A stretch of DNA of 64,000 nucleotides from JBGAPI01 sp044221335. GTDB lineage: Bacteria; Pseudomonadota; Gammaproteobacteria; Xanthomonadales; Ahniellaceae. The stretch is from contig JBGAPI010000023.1 of the NCBI GenBank assembly GCA_044221335.1, positions 13,421 to 77,420 of the forward strand, written 5' to 3'. Made by a program: the position numbers and the translations under genes. Under the pieces are notes generated by a model that saw nothing but the letters and a program-made list of their open reading frames with translations, was not told the DNA's origin and made no database searches. Of this stretch, positions 55,318 through 63,995 are shown piece by piece (within the stretch, counting starts at the first letter, position 1; each line of letters starts with the position of its first letter).

Positions 55318-56973
55318 TCAGCGTGGCCAGAGCGCGCGCGAAAACGCCGCCGCGGCGCCGACCACGGCAGCGACTCCGGACAGCGGCAGGTGCATGACCT
55401 GCGCGCTGCTGGAATCGAACAGCAGCAGGATCGCCCCGGCGACCAGGAAACCCGCGCCGAGCACCGCCATCACGGTGCGCTGCGCGCCGCGCTCGGCGGA
55501 CCGGGTGAGTTCCGCGATCTCGACCGAGCGCATCTGGAAGGACTGCTCGCCGCGGTTGGCCTGGCTGAGGTAGCCCATCAGCAGGCGCGGCACGTCCGGC
55601 GCGCGCTGGAACAGCTCCGGGGTGCGGCGCTGGAAGTCCTCGATCAGCGCGCCGAGGCTGTAGCGCTTGCGCAGGATCGCCTCCAGCACCGGCTTCGCGG
55701 TCGCGAAAATGTCGAGCGCCGGGTCGAGCTGGCGCGCCAGGCCCTCGATGTTGAGCAGGGTCTTCTGCAGCAGGATCAGCTGCGGCTGGATGTTGAGCTC
55801 GTAGCGGTGGGCGACGCGGAACAGCTTCGCCAGCACCTCGCCGAGCGAGATCTCCGACAGCGGCCGGGTGAAGTAGGGCTCGCAGACCGACCGGACCGCG
55901 GACTCGAGGTCGTCGACCCGGACGTGCGACGGGATCCAGCCCGCCTCGATGTGCAGCTCGGCGATGCGCCGATAGTCCAGCGTGAACATCGCCTGGAAGT
56001 TCTCGGCGAGGTAGTACTGGTCGGTCGGCGGCAGCGAACCCATGATGCCGAAGTCGAGCGCGATGAAGCGCGGATCCTCGCGCCGCTCCGGGTCGACCCA
56101 GATGTTGCCGGCGTGGGCGTCGGCGTGGAAGAAGTTGTCGCGAAAGACCTGCGTGTAGAACACCACCACGCCCTTCGCGGCGAGTCTCTTCCGGTCGATG
56201 CCGGCGGCGTCGAGCGCGGCGATGTCGTCGGAGTGCAGGCCGCTGACCCGCTCCATCGTCAGCACGCCATCGGCGGAATGCGACCAGATCACCTCGGGCA
56301 CGTACAGGTCCGGGGAGTCCTTGAAGTTGCGCCGGAAGCTCGAGCAGTTGGCGCCCTCGCGCATCAGGTCGAGCTCGTCGCGCAGCGTCCGCTCGATCTC
56401 GCCGACGACGGCCTTCGGCTGGATCCGCTTCGCGTCCGGCAGGTAGCGCTCGGCGAGGTCGCCGAGCGTGTTCAGCATCGCGAGGTCGCGATCGATGTCG
56501 GCGGCGATGCTGGGCCGCAGCACCTTGACCACCACCTGGCGGCCGTCCGGCAGCGTCGCCGGATGCACCTGGGCGATCGAGGCGGAGGCGAGCGGCGTGC
56601 GGTCGAAGCTGGCGAAGTGGTCGCCGATGCGACCGCCGAGCGCGCGGATCACCGCCGCCTCGGCGACCTCGCCGTCGTAGGGCGTGACCTGGTCGCGCAG
56701 CAGCGCGAGCGCGTCGACGATGTCGGGCGGCAGCAGGTCGCGGCGGGTGGACAGCACCTGTCCCGCCTTGACGAAGATCGGACCCAGTTCCTCCAGCGCG
56801 CGGCGCAGCCGCTCGCCGCGCGACATCGTGTCGACGCCGGGGCGCTTCGGTGCGACGACGGCGCGCAGGTAACGCAGCGGCCGGAACAGGTGGATCGCCT
56901 CGACCAGTTCGTCGAGGCGATAACCGAGCAGGACCCGCGCGATGTGGACCAGCCGACCGAGTCCTCCGATCAC
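55318..56973 (-). CDS. ubiB: UbiB, ABC1-family kinase-like protein of ubiquinone biosynthesis
   Basis: 551 residues, normal length. The atypical kinase fold has the KxGQ motif FVKAGQVLSTRRDLLPPD, ATP-site VVVKVLRP, catalytic segment NFFHADAHAGNIWVD and DFGIMGSL. Two C-terminal hydrophobic helices anchor it in the membrane. It is needed for coenzyme Q synthesis, probably by extracting lipid intermediates. It overlaps ubiJ by 4 nt. Confidence 0.96.
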   Translation of the reverse strand: MIGGLGRLVHIARVLLGYRLDELVEAIHLFRPLRYLRAVVAPKRPGVDTMSRGERLRRALEELGPIFVKAGQVLSTRRDLLPPDIVDALALLRDQVTPYDGEVAEAAVIRALGGRIGDHFASFDRTPLASASIAQVHPATLPDGRQVVVKVLRPSIAADIDRDLAMLNTLGDLAERYLPDAKRIQPKAVVGEIERTLRDELDLMREGANCSSFRRNFKDSPDLYVPEVIWSHSADGVLTMERVSGLHSDDIAALDAAGIDRKRLAAKGVVVFYTQVFRDNFFHADAHAGNIWVDPERREDPRFIALDFGIMGSLPPTDQYYLAENFQAMFTLDYRRIAELHIEAGWIPSHVRVDDLESAVRSVCEPYFTRPLSEISLGEVLAKLFRVAHRYELNIQPQLILLQKTLLNIEGLARQLDPALDIFATAKPVLEAILRKRYSLGALIEDFQRRTPELFQRAPDVPRLLMGYLSQANRGEQSFQMRSVEIAELTRSAERGAQRTVMAVLGAGFLVAGAILLLFDSSSAQVMHLPLSGVAAVVGAAAAFSRALWPR

Positions 56974-57632
56974 GTGCCGCTCCCGCCGTGGGCGCGTGCC
57001 TGCAGGTCCGCGAGGCGTGCGGCGGCGTGTTCGACGCGATCGCGCAGGCGGTCGACGTCGTCGAGGAAGGCGTCGACCTCGGCGCGCGGCACCAGGTCGC
57101 CGGTGTCGTCGCGCAGGTGCACGACGGCATCGCCGACCAGGCTCGTCGCCGACTCCCGCGCCCAGGCCGCGCCGCCGGCGAGCGCGCGCGCGAGTTGCGG
57201 ACCCCAGACCGGTCCGAGCCGGGTCGACAGTTCGGCCTCGAGGTCGGGCTTGTACTTCTCGGCGACCTCGCCCAGCGCGCGCGCGAGCCCGGGATCGCCG
57301 CTCATCTTCACCGCACCGGTCGGCAGCACGCCGCGCTCGCGCATCGACACCATCGCCGCCAGCACGCCGGAGAGCGCGCCGCGCACCGCGAGGTCGGGCT
57401 CGCGCTCGGGATCGCGTGGCGCCAACTTGACGGCGCCATCGACGACCGACATCCGCAGGCCCCAGTCCGGACCGGTCCAGGTCAGCTCGATGCTCTGGCC
57501 GTTCAGCGCGGCGAGGCGCTCGGCGGCGGCGGGGTCGAGGCGCAGGACGCGCGCCAGGGCGGCTTCGAGCGTGCGCGCCGCGAGCGGCAGCAGCGTGTCG
57601 AGCAGCGGGTGGGGGGAGGCGGCAGTGGTCAT
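56970..57632 (-). CDS. ubiJ: Ubiquinone biosynthesis accessory factor UbiJ
   Basis: 220 residues. The N-terminal SCP2 sterol-carrier domain (LAALNGQSIELTWTGPDWGLRMSVVDGAVKL, DLAVRGALSGVLAAMVS, VKMSGDPGLARALGEVAE) binds polyprenyl intermediates; a C-terminal coiled coil (VDAFLDDVDRLRDRVEHAAARLADL) scaffolds the Ubi metabolon. Start at MTTAASPHPLL. It overlaps ubiB by 4 nt; ubiE is not in the window. Confidence 0.93.
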   Translation of the reverse strand: MTTAASPHPLLDTLLPLAARTLEAALARVLRLDPAAAERLAALNGQSIELTWTGPDWGLRMSVVDGAVKLAPRDPEREPDLAVRGALSGVLAAMVSMRERGVLPTGAVKMSGDPGLARALGEVAEKYKPDLEAELSTRLGPVWGPQLARALAGGAAWARESATSLVGDAVVHLRDDTGDLVPRAEVDAFLDDVDRLRDRVEHAAARLADLQARAHGGSGT

Positions 57633-57858
57633 CGTGGCAGTGTAGCGAGTCGATGCTCCGTTCGAGGCCAGCGATCCACGACGACCTTCGGCCACCGCCC
57701 GCCGGGACAGGTTCGCCCCGGAGTTCCGGAGGTCCGGGGCCGCCGTGTCGCCGCAGGGCGGGCCCTGCCTGCCGTCGCGAGGGCTTCGCGGGTGGCGAGT
57801 CGTTCCCGCCGCGGCGGTCGCCGATGCGGCGTCGCGAGGTAGCGGCAGGCGGGGCGTC

Positions 57859-58116
57859 CTACTTCTGGAACGTCGCCTTCCACTCGGCGTAGGTCATGCC
57901 GTACACGCGCTCGCGCGCGCCGTCCTTGTCCAGCACCACGCCGTGTTCCGCTGCCGCCTCGCGGTACCAGTCGGCGAGGCAGTTGCGGCAGAAGCCCGCG
58001 AGGTTCATGAGATCGAGGTTCTGCACATCGGTGCGGCCGCGCAGATGGGCGACGAGGCGTCGGAAGGCGGCGGCTTCGGCGAGCGTTTCCGCCGAGGCGG
58101 GGGTCGGTTCGTTCAT
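57859..58116 (-). CDS. DUF1244 family protein
   Basis: 85 residues with the full conserved core: AAAFRRLVAHLRGRTDVQNLDLMNLAGFCRNCLADWYREAAAEHG and ERVYGMTYAEWKATFQK, with the paired cysteines FCRNC. The function of this small family is unknown. It follows the SRPBCC gene by 15 nt. Confidence 0.92.
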   Translation of the reverse strand: MNEPTPASAETLAEAAAFRRLVAHLRGRTDVQNLDLMNLAGFCRNCLADWYREAAAEHGVVLDKDGARERVYGMTYAEWKATFQK

Positions 58117-58131
58117 CGGGGTGATTCCTCG

Positions 58132-58635
58132 TCAGACCTTGCCGTACAGCGCGAGCAACTGATCGAGTGCCGCGCCCCAGCCTTGTTCGAAGCCCATCGC
58201 GGCGTGGCGGTCGCGACCGGCCTGGTCGGAGTGCAGCACCGTGGCGCGATAGCGACTGCGGGTGGCGGCGATCGATTCGAACTCGACGATGCCGGTGAAA
58301 GTGAAGCGATCGCACTCGGCGGCGCCCAGCGGCGCGCAGGGCCGAAAGCCCGGCGCCATCGCATTGGTCCAGACCAGCCGACGTTCCGGAACCACTTCGA
58401 GATAGCAACCCTCGTTGGGGAACTGCTGTCCCTCCGGCGACTGCATCACGCTGGAGAAGCGTCCGCCGGCACGCAGGTCGATCTCGCAAGCGACGGTCTT
58501 CCACGGCGCCGGGCAGAACCACTGCAGCAGCAGCGCCGGATCGGTCCAGCCGCGCCACAGGTGCGCCACGGGCACCGCAACCTCGCGTTCGAGGCGCAAG
58601 TCCAAGTCCGGGTCGAATCCACCGCTACCGTTCAT
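58132..58635 (-). CDS. SRPBCC/AHSA1-family protein
   Basis: 167 residues, the Bet v 1-like fold: EREVAVPVAHLWRGWTDPALLLQWFCP, then YLEVVPERRLVWTNAM and HAAMGFEQGWGAALDQLLAL at the C-terminus. Members bind hydrophobic ligands or activate Hsp90; here the ligand is unknown. It is co-directional with DUF1244, 15 nt apart. Confidence 0.9.
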   Translation of the reverse strand: MNGSGGFDPDLDLRLEREVAVPVAHLWRGWTDPALLLQWFCPAPWKTVACEIDLRAGGRFSSVMQSPEGQQFPNEGCYLEVVPERRLVWTNAMAPGFRPCAPLGAAECDRFTFTGIVEFESIAATRSRYRATVLHSDQAGRDRHAAMGFEQGWGAALDQLLALYGKV

Positions 58636-58682
58636 GCCCGCTCTCCGCTCCCGCTCCTGAAACCATCGCCTGTTCGATGAGA

Positions 58683-58725
58683 GCTTTCCCGCGGGGCGGC
58701 GCCCAGCGCCGTCCCGCGGGAAAGC
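58683..58725. terminator. 43-nt hairpin after the SPOR gene
   Basis: Outer arms GCTTTCCCGCGGG/CCCGCGGGAAAGC (13 bp) enclose CGGCGC-CCA-GCGCCG, giving a nearly continuous 20-bp stem two nt past the SPOR-gene stop. No T-tract follows on either strand, so termination or mRNA 3'-end protection are both possible. Confidence 0.55.
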
Positions 58726-58727
58726 CC

Positions 58728-59390
58728 CTAGAAGCAGCGTACCTCGCGCGCCGTCAGCAGCCGCGCCTCGCCCAGGGCGGCCTTCCAGTCGATCGGATGG
58801 CCGCGCGGGGCGGACCAGTCGAGCCAGTACTGGGTCGAGGTGTCGCGGCGCTCCTCGACCGTCGGCGCGAATCCGAGCTGGGTCAACTGGTCGCGGCGCT
58901 TGTCGGCGTTCGGGCGATCGTGGAACAAGCCCAGCGAGATCGTGTTCTGGCGTTCGCCAGCGGTGACCACGTAGAAGTCCCGCACGCCCTTCGCGGTCAA
59001 CTGGCGGGCGAGCTTCAGCGCCTCGTCGCGGGTCGGTGGCGCCGGCAGGAACACGGTGAAGCCGCGCGACTCCTGGCTCTGCGTCTCGCGGAACTGGATG
59101 TGGCTGACCAGCGGCGTCAGCGCGTTGAGCGCACGGCGCATGTCGGACTGGGTCGCGAATGGACCCAGCGAAGTGCAGGTCTCGCTGCCGACATCGATCG
59201 GCGCCGACGCCAGTTCGGCGCGCTGCGCCTCGCCGCTGGGCTCGCGCTCCGACAGCAGCACCAGGGCGCCGACCGCCGGGTCGTGCGACGGCGGCGGTGC
59301 CGGTCGCGGTGCCCGTGCGCCGAGGACGATCCAGGCGCCGACTCCGATGTTGGCGGCGAACAGCAACAGGAAGATCAGGCGCGCAAGCAC
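58728..59390 (-). CDS. SPOR-domain cell-envelope protein
   Basis: 220 residues. One N-terminal membrane anchor (ARLIFLLLFAANIGVGAWIVL), then a Pro/Ala-rich linker and a C-terminal SPOR-like domain (VFLPAPPTRDEALKLARQLTAKGVRDFYVV, TISLGLFHDRPNADKRRDQLTQLGF), which binds denuded peptidoglycan at division sites. It follows birA-coaX, the same order as in Xanthomonadales. Confidence 0.85.
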   Translation of the reverse strand: MLARLIFLLLFAANIGVGAWIVLGARAPRPAPPPSHDPAVGALVLLSEREPSGEAQRAELASAPIDVGSETCTSLGPFATQSDMRRALNALTPLVSHIQFRETQSQESRGFTVFLPAPPTRDEALKLARQLTAKGVRDFYVVTAGERQNTISLGLFHDRPNADKRRDQLTQLGFAPTVEERRDTSTQYWLDWSAPRGHPIDWKAALGEARLLTAREVRCF

Positions 59391-59475
59391 GGGCGATCGG
59401 CATCCCTTCGGCAGGCGACGGCGGGCCTCCGCGCTCCGCGCGGAACATCGCGTCGCCGTCTGATCCGCAATCTTC

Positions 59476-60243
59476 TCACGAGCGCGAGGCGGGTGGCGTC
59501 CGCCGCCACAGCGCGAGGCCGAACAGGACCAGGCCGTCGACCACCTCGGCGGGCCGTCCCAGGCGCGGTGCCAGCTGGGCCGCGTCGCCGCCGTGCAGCA
59601 GCAGGCGCGGGGGGACGCCGAGACGCCGCTGGAACTCCGCCGCGCTGCGCTCGACCAGGCCGACGGCCGCGGTCCAGGCGCCGGAGGCGAGACAGGATTC
59701 GGTGCTCCTCCCGAGCCAGTCGACCGCTCCCTCGTCGCGCTTCTGCACCCTGCCGCTGCGGGCGACCACGGCGTCCTGCGCCATCGCGATGCCCGGTGCG
59801 ATCAGTCCGCCGAGATGCTCGCCGTCCGCGGCCAGCGCGTCGACGGTGAGCGCGGTGCCGGCGCTGACCAGCAGGGCCGGGCCGGGAAAGGCCGAGTGCG
59901 CCGCGACCAGCGCGAGGAAGCGGTCGATGCCGAGGCGCTTCGGCTCGGCGTAGGCGTTGCGCACGCCGCCACCCGCGGCAGGCGAGCTCAAGCGCTGGAT
60001 GCTCGACTGCGGGGATGCCGCCGCCAGCGCCGACAACAGCCGGGCTTCGACGGCAGCCGGCGCGACCGACGCGATCCAGGCCGCGGGCGGCGGCGACTGG
60101 CGCAGTTCCTGGTCGAGCGCCGTCCAGCCGGCGTCGTCACCGTGGACGAACGCCGTCGCCGGGCCCGGCGAGCCGTTGTCGGCGCAGCGGGCCCATTTCA
60201 GGCGGGTATTGCCGAGGTCGATCAGCAGATCGTGGCCGCTCAT
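59476..60243 (-). CDS. coaX: Type III pantothenate kinase
   Basis: 255 residues of the ASKHA fold: phosphate-1 LLIDLGNTRLKWA, then GIDRFLALVAAH, and phosphate-2/adenosine site LLVSAGTALTVDALAADGEHLGGLIAPG. It catalyses the first step of coenzyme A synthesis, ATP-dependent and not inhibited by CoA. It overlaps birA by 4 nt; no other coa gene is nearby. Confidence 0.94.
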   Translation of the reverse strand: MSGHDLLIDLGNTRLKWARCADNGSPGPATAFVHGDDAGWTALDQELRQSPPPAAWIASVAPAAVEARLLSALAAASPQSSIQRLSSPAAGGGVRNAYAEPKRLGIDRFLALVAAHSAFPGPALLVSAGTALTVDALAADGEHLGGLIAPGIAMAQDAVVARSGRVQKRDEGAVDWLGRSTESCLASGAWTAAVGLVERSAAEFQRRLGVPPRLLLHGGDAAQLAPRLGRPAEVVDGLVLFGLALWRRTPPASRS

Positions 60244-61214
60244 TCCGACACCTTCCCTGGTCGAACGCTGACTTCGCCTGACGCGAACACCCGGAGGCCG
60301 TCGACCGTCGCGACCCGCAACTGTCCGAGATGATCGATGCCGGCGCCGACGCCGTCGATGCGCTGCTCGCCGAGCAGCACCGACAGGGGACGGTCGCGCA
60401 GCGCGTCGTGCCCATCCCAGTCGGCGAGGAAGGGCGCGAGTCCATCGCGCTCGAAGCGCTGCAGCGCCGCCAGCAGCTCGTCGACCAGAGCGGCGGCGAT
60501 CCGAGAGCGTTCGAGTGGCGCCGCACCGGCGCGGACAAGGTCGGTCCAGGGCTGGTCGATGTCGCGCGCGGAGCCGGCCGGCATCCGCACGTTGAGGCCG
60601 ATGCCGATCACCACCCGGCAGGGTCCGGCGTGCTCGCCGCTGGCCTCGATCAGGATGCCGCCGAGCTTGTCCTGTCCGATCCAGAGGTCGTTCGGCCACT
60701 TCAGCATCACGGCGATCCCGAACGGCCGCAGCGCCGACGCGATCGCGAGGCCGGTGACCAGCGACAGTCCGCCGAGGCCCGCGATGCCGCGCTCGCTGGA
60801 CCAGCGCAGCGACAGGTACAGGTTCGCGCCCAAGGGCGAGCGCCAGTTGCGTCCGCGACGACCGCGGCCGGCGCTCTGGAATTCCGCGAGCAGGACCTTG
60901 GGCGATGGCGCGTCCGCGGGCTCGCGCAGCAGGGCGGAATTGGTGGAGTCGATCTCGAAGGCGATCTCCAGGCCGATCGGCGGCCGGCCGGGAGTCGGCC
61001 TCCGGAAAGAGCGGAATCCTTCTGCATTCAGCCAGTCCGGAGCGTCGGCAAGGCGGTAGCCGCTCGTCCGGGACGCTTCGACAACCAGGCCCATCGCACG
61101 CAGGCGCTCGATCGCCTTCCACAGTGCCGCGCGGGTGACGCCGAAGCGCTCGGCGAGGGCTTGTCCCGACTGCCATTCCGCGCCGAGCGAGCGGGCGACG
61201 TCTTCGATCCGCAT
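60240..61214 (-). CDS. birA: Biotin-[acetyl-CoA-carboxylase] ligase and biotin repressor
   Basis: 324 residues, the bifunctional long form. An N-terminal winged helix (GQALAERFGVTRAALWKAIERLRAMGLVVE) allows repressor action. The catalytic core has GRGRRGRNWRSPLGANLYLSL and the KWPNDLW motif, followed by a C-terminal SH3-like domain. It biotinylates carrier lysines such as that of the MccA-like protein (16805). It overlaps coaX by 4 nt and lies 4 nt after plsY. Confidence 0.96.
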   Translation of the reverse strand: MRIEDVARSLGAEWQSGQALAERFGVTRAALWKAIERLRAMGLVVEASRTSGYRLADAPDWLNAEGFRSFRRPTPGRPPIGLEIAFEIDSTNSALLREPADAPSPKVLLAEFQSAGRGRRGRNWRSPLGANLYLSLRWSSERGIAGLGGLSLVTGLAIASALRPFGIAVMLKWPNDLWIGQDKLGGILIEASGEHAGPCRVVIGIGLNVRMPAGSARDIDQPWTDLVRAGAAPLERSRIAAALVDELLAALQRFERDGLAPFLADWDGHDALRDRPLSVLLGEQRIDGVGAGIDHLGQLRVATVDGLRVFASGEVSVRPGKVSE

Positions 61215-61218
61215 CGGC

Positions 61219-61881
61219 TCAGGTGCCCGCGGGGCGACGCCGGCGCTCGTACCAGCGGCCGATCAGGCGGGCGCGCTCGAAGCGGTTCTCGTTGCCGGCG
61301 GCGAGGCGGCGGAGATTGTCGCGATGGGTCCACGCGACGAACACGGCGAGCAGCGCGCTGATCGCGACGAACCCGGGCTGCAGCGCCGGGGCGACCAGGA
61401 ACCAGGAGGCGAGCGGCACCACGGCCACCGCGACCACCGTCGCCGGTCCGACATAGCCGAAGCACAGCAGCAGCACGACCCACGCGCCGAGCGCGATCGC
61501 GAGGCACCACGGCGCCAGCAGCGCGTAGCCGCCGACCAGCACCGCCGCGCCCTTGCCGCCGCGAAAGCCGTGCCAGACCGGGAACACATGGCCGACGCAG
61601 GCGGCCGCGGCCATCAGCAGCGCGTCCAGGGGCAACGGCAGGCCGCTGCCGTACTGCGGCTGCAGTCCGAGCCAGGCCGACAGCACGCCCTTCGCGACGT
61701 CGATCAGCATCACCCCGAGGCCGAAGCGCCAGCCCTGGGTGCGCAGCGCGTTGGTGCCGCCGGCATTGCCGCTGCCGAGCGTGCGGATGTCGACGCCGCG
61801 CAGCCTGCCCAGCATCAGGCTGCCGGACAGCGAGCCGAGCAGGTAGGCGACCAGCAGCTTCGCGGCGAACACTGGGGTCAT
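61219..61881 (-). CDS. plsY: Acyl-phosphate:glycerol-3-phosphate acyltransferase PlsY
   Basis: 220 residues, polytopic. Three conserved loops are seen: LGSLSGSLMLGRLRGVDIRTLGSGNAGGTNALRTQG, HVFPVWHGFRGGKGAAVLVG, and WTHRDNLRRLAAGNENR. It transfers an acyl group from acyl-phosphate to sn-glycerol-3-phosphate, the first step of phospholipid synthesis. It overlaps the fused DAK2-DegV gene by 4 nt, which may make its acyl-phosphate substrate. Confidence 0.96.
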   Translation of the reverse strand: MTPVFAAKLLVAYLLGSLSGSLMLGRLRGVDIRTLGSGNAGGTNALRTQGWRFGLGVMLIDVAKGVLSAWLGLQPQYGSGLPLPLDALLMAAAACVGHVFPVWHGFRGGKGAAVLVGGYALLAPWCLAIALGAWVVLLLCFGYVGPATVVAVAVVPLASWFLVAPALQPGFVAISALLAVFVAWTHRDNLRRLAAGNENRFERARLIGRWYERRRRPAGT

Positions 61882-63713
61882 CCGCGCGCCCCGCGGTCCT
61901 GCACGCCGATCACCAGCGAGCCCGGTCCGGCGTGCGCTCCGATGCCGCTGCCGGCCTCGACCAGCCAGTCGCCATCGACCTCGGGCAGGCGCTCGAGGAG
62001 GCGCCGGTGCACGGTCGCCCCGTCGTCGGGACAGTCGCAGTGGCCGACCAGGATGCGCCAGCGGCGGCGCGGGTCGAGGCGGCGCAGCAGCCAGTCGGAC
62101 ATCCGCTCGGCGAAGCGGTCGCGGCCGAAGATCACGCCGGCCATGCCGAGCTTGCCGTTGTCCTTGCCGGCGACGATCGGCTTGGCCCGGAGCAGGGTCG
62201 ACAGCGTCGCCGCGAGCGGTGGCGCGCGACCGCCCCGGACGCCGTAGCGCAGGTCCCGGATCGCGGCGTAGTAGCGCGTGCGCGGGATCAGCTCGGCGAC
62301 GCGGCGACGGATCGCGGCGACATCCGCGCCTTCGGCCGCGGCCTCCGCGGCGGCGATGGTGAGCAGGGCCTGGGCGGCGGAGCCGGCGCGGGAGTCGAGC
62401 ACCACCGCGCGCTCCGCGCCGAAGCGGCCGGCCGCGGTCTCCGCCGACTGCAGGGTCCCCGACAGCGCGCGCGAGAGGCCGACGTAGACAAGCTGCTGAT
62501 GATGCGACAGCAGGAACTCGAACAGCCGGCGGAAGTCGCCCGGCGGCGGCTGCGAGGTGCGCGGCATCACCGGGCTGTCGCGCAGCTCGCGGTAGAACTC
62601 CGATGGCGACAAGGACACCCGGTCCAGGAAGTCGCGGCTGCCGAGGCTGATCCGGACCGGCACCAGATGGATCGCGAGGCGCTCCATCGCCTCCAGCGGC
62701 AGATCGGCGGCGGAGTCGGTGACGATCGCGACGCGGCTCATCTGCTGGTGCGCGGCCTGGGTCTGGCGGTGCATGTCGTCGGCCTTCTGGCTCGACACCG
62801 TGCCGAACGTCGCGCAGATGTCGAAGACCCGCTGCGGCTCGTCGACATGGACGTGGATGCGCACCTTCTCGCGAGTGCCGGCGATCACCAGGCTGGCGAT
62901 CGGCTGCGCGAGCAGCGCGGCCTTCAGCGCCAGGCGATCGACCGCCGGGCCGCTCACCATGCATTCCGTGCAGTAGCGCGGACCGTGTTCCTCGGCCTCG
63001 GCGGTGACGCTGTCGACGCCGGCCGCGGCGAGCTCGGCATCGACCGCGACGTGGCGACCGCCGAGGCGGCCGCGGATGAAGTCGTCGACTCCTTCGAGCA
63101 GGTCGACGAAGCCGCGCGCGCCGGCATCGACCACCCCGGCGGACTTCAGCACGGCGAGCTGGTTCGGAGTGTCGGCGAGCGCCTCGCGCGCGGCGGCGAG
63201 TGCCTTGTCGAAGGCGCCACGGAAGTCGCGCCGGCCCTCGGCGCTGGCCTGGCGCAGCGCGCGGGCGAACACCGTGATCACCGACAGGATGGTGCCCTCG
63301 CGCGGCTCGGCCAGCGCCTCGCGGGCGAGATCGGCGCCGCGCTGGGCGCCGGCGGCGAGCGCCTGCGGCGATACCCGTCGGGCGTCGGCGCTGGACTCGG
63401 CGAGTCCCTGGAAGAACTGCGCGATGATCGCGCCGGAGTTGCCGCGCGCGCCGTCGATCGCCTCGCTGGCGGCACGCTTCAGCACGTCGCCGGCGTGGGC
63501 GAGGCGTGGCGTCTGGATCGCCGCCAGCATCGACGACAGGGTGAACGCGAGGTTGGTGCCGGTGTCGCCGTCCGGCACCGGGAACACGTTGATCCGGTTG
63601 ATCGCATCGCGCTGTTCCAGCACGCGGCGGATGCCGGCAGCGAGGGCACGGCGCAGGCCGTAGCCGCTGACCAGTTGCGGGCGGGGGAGAGCGAAATCGG
63701 CGGCGGCGTTCAT
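61878..63713 (-). CDS. Fused DAK2 (FakA-like) and DegV (FakB-like) protein, putative fatty acid kinase
   Basis: 611 residues. Residues ~15-205 are a DAK2 kinase domain: INRINVFPVPDGDTGTNLAFTL, IDGARGNSGAII, AGVVDAGARGFVDLLEG. Residues ~215-325 resemble the FakA middle domain (RYCTECMVSG, RIHVHVDEPQRVFDICATFG). Residues ~325-605 form a DegV lipid-binding domain: RVAIVTDSAADLPLEAMERL, SRALSGTLQSA, LRYGVRGGR. In Gram-positives FakA phosphorylates a fatty acid bound to FakB to give acyl-phosphate. Fusion and coupling to plsY argue strongly for that role here, though activity is inferred. ATG at 63713. Confidence 0.9.
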   Translation of the reverse strand: MNAAADFALPRPQLVSGYGLRRALAAGIRRVLEQRDAINRINVFPVPDGDTGTNLAFTLSSMLAAIQTPRLAHAGDVLKRAASEAIDGARGNSGAIIAQFFQGLAESSADARRVSPQALAAGAQRGADLAREALAEPREGTILSVITVFARALRQASAEGRRDFRGAFDKALAAAREALADTPNQLAVLKSAGVVDAGARGFVDLLEGVDDFIRGRLGGRHVAVDAELAAAGVDSVTAEAEEHGPRYCTECMVSGPAVDRLALKAALLAQPIASLVIAGTREKVRIHVHVDEPQRVFDICATFGTVSSQKADDMHRQTQAAHQQMSRVAIVTDSAADLPLEAMERLAIHLVPVRISLGSRDFLDRVSLSPSEFYRELRDSPVMPRTSQPPPGDFRRLFEFLLSHHQQLVYVGLSRALSGTLQSAETAAGRFGAERAVVLDSRAGSAAQALLTIAAAEAAAEGADVAAIRRRVAELIPRTRYYAAIRDLRYGVRGGRAPPLAATLSTLLRAKPIVAGKDNGKLGMAGVIFGRDRFAERMSDWLLRRLDPRRRWRILVGHCDCPDDGATVHRRLLERLPEVDGDWLVEAGSGIGAHAGPGSLVIGVQDRGARG

Positions 63714-63780
63714 CAGGGCGAGTGTATGTGTTGGGCGCTGTCGTAGGGTGCGCCTGGGGGGCGCCGGTTGTTACAAGATG

Positions 63781-63995
63781 CGTGGGCCAAAGCATCCGAG
63801 GGGAGAGCTTTGGGTTCCGAGCTCCGTGCACAGGGAACAGAAGTGCGAGCTCGACGGTGGGAGGGGCGCAAGCCCTGAGGTTTAGACAGGTTTTCGCTAG
63901 CAAAACAGCCGCGTTGGGGCTAGGTTGCGGCGAAAACAGCGCATGCACGGTGCGGTTTTTTCTCCTAAGGGACCAACCGAAGGAGAGACCGCACC
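63781..63995 (+). ncRNA. Candidate structured RNA (HEARO/omega-RNA-like) upstream of a truncated ORF
   Basis: About 215 nt with successive hairpins: CCAAAGC/GCTTTGG (63787-63793 with 63807-63813), GTTCC/GGAAC (63814-63818 with 63834-63838), GGGC-GCAA-GCCC with a GNRA tetraloop (63864-63875), and GTTTTCGC/GCGAAAAC (63890-63897 with 63930-63937). A final stem-loop takes in the ribosome site and ATG of the next gene. Such a compact structured RNA ending at an ORF start is the arrangement of HEARO RNAs (omega RNAs) of IscB-type nucleases. The ORF is off the edge, so the assignment is tentative. The 5' boundary is not defined. Confidence 0.5.
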
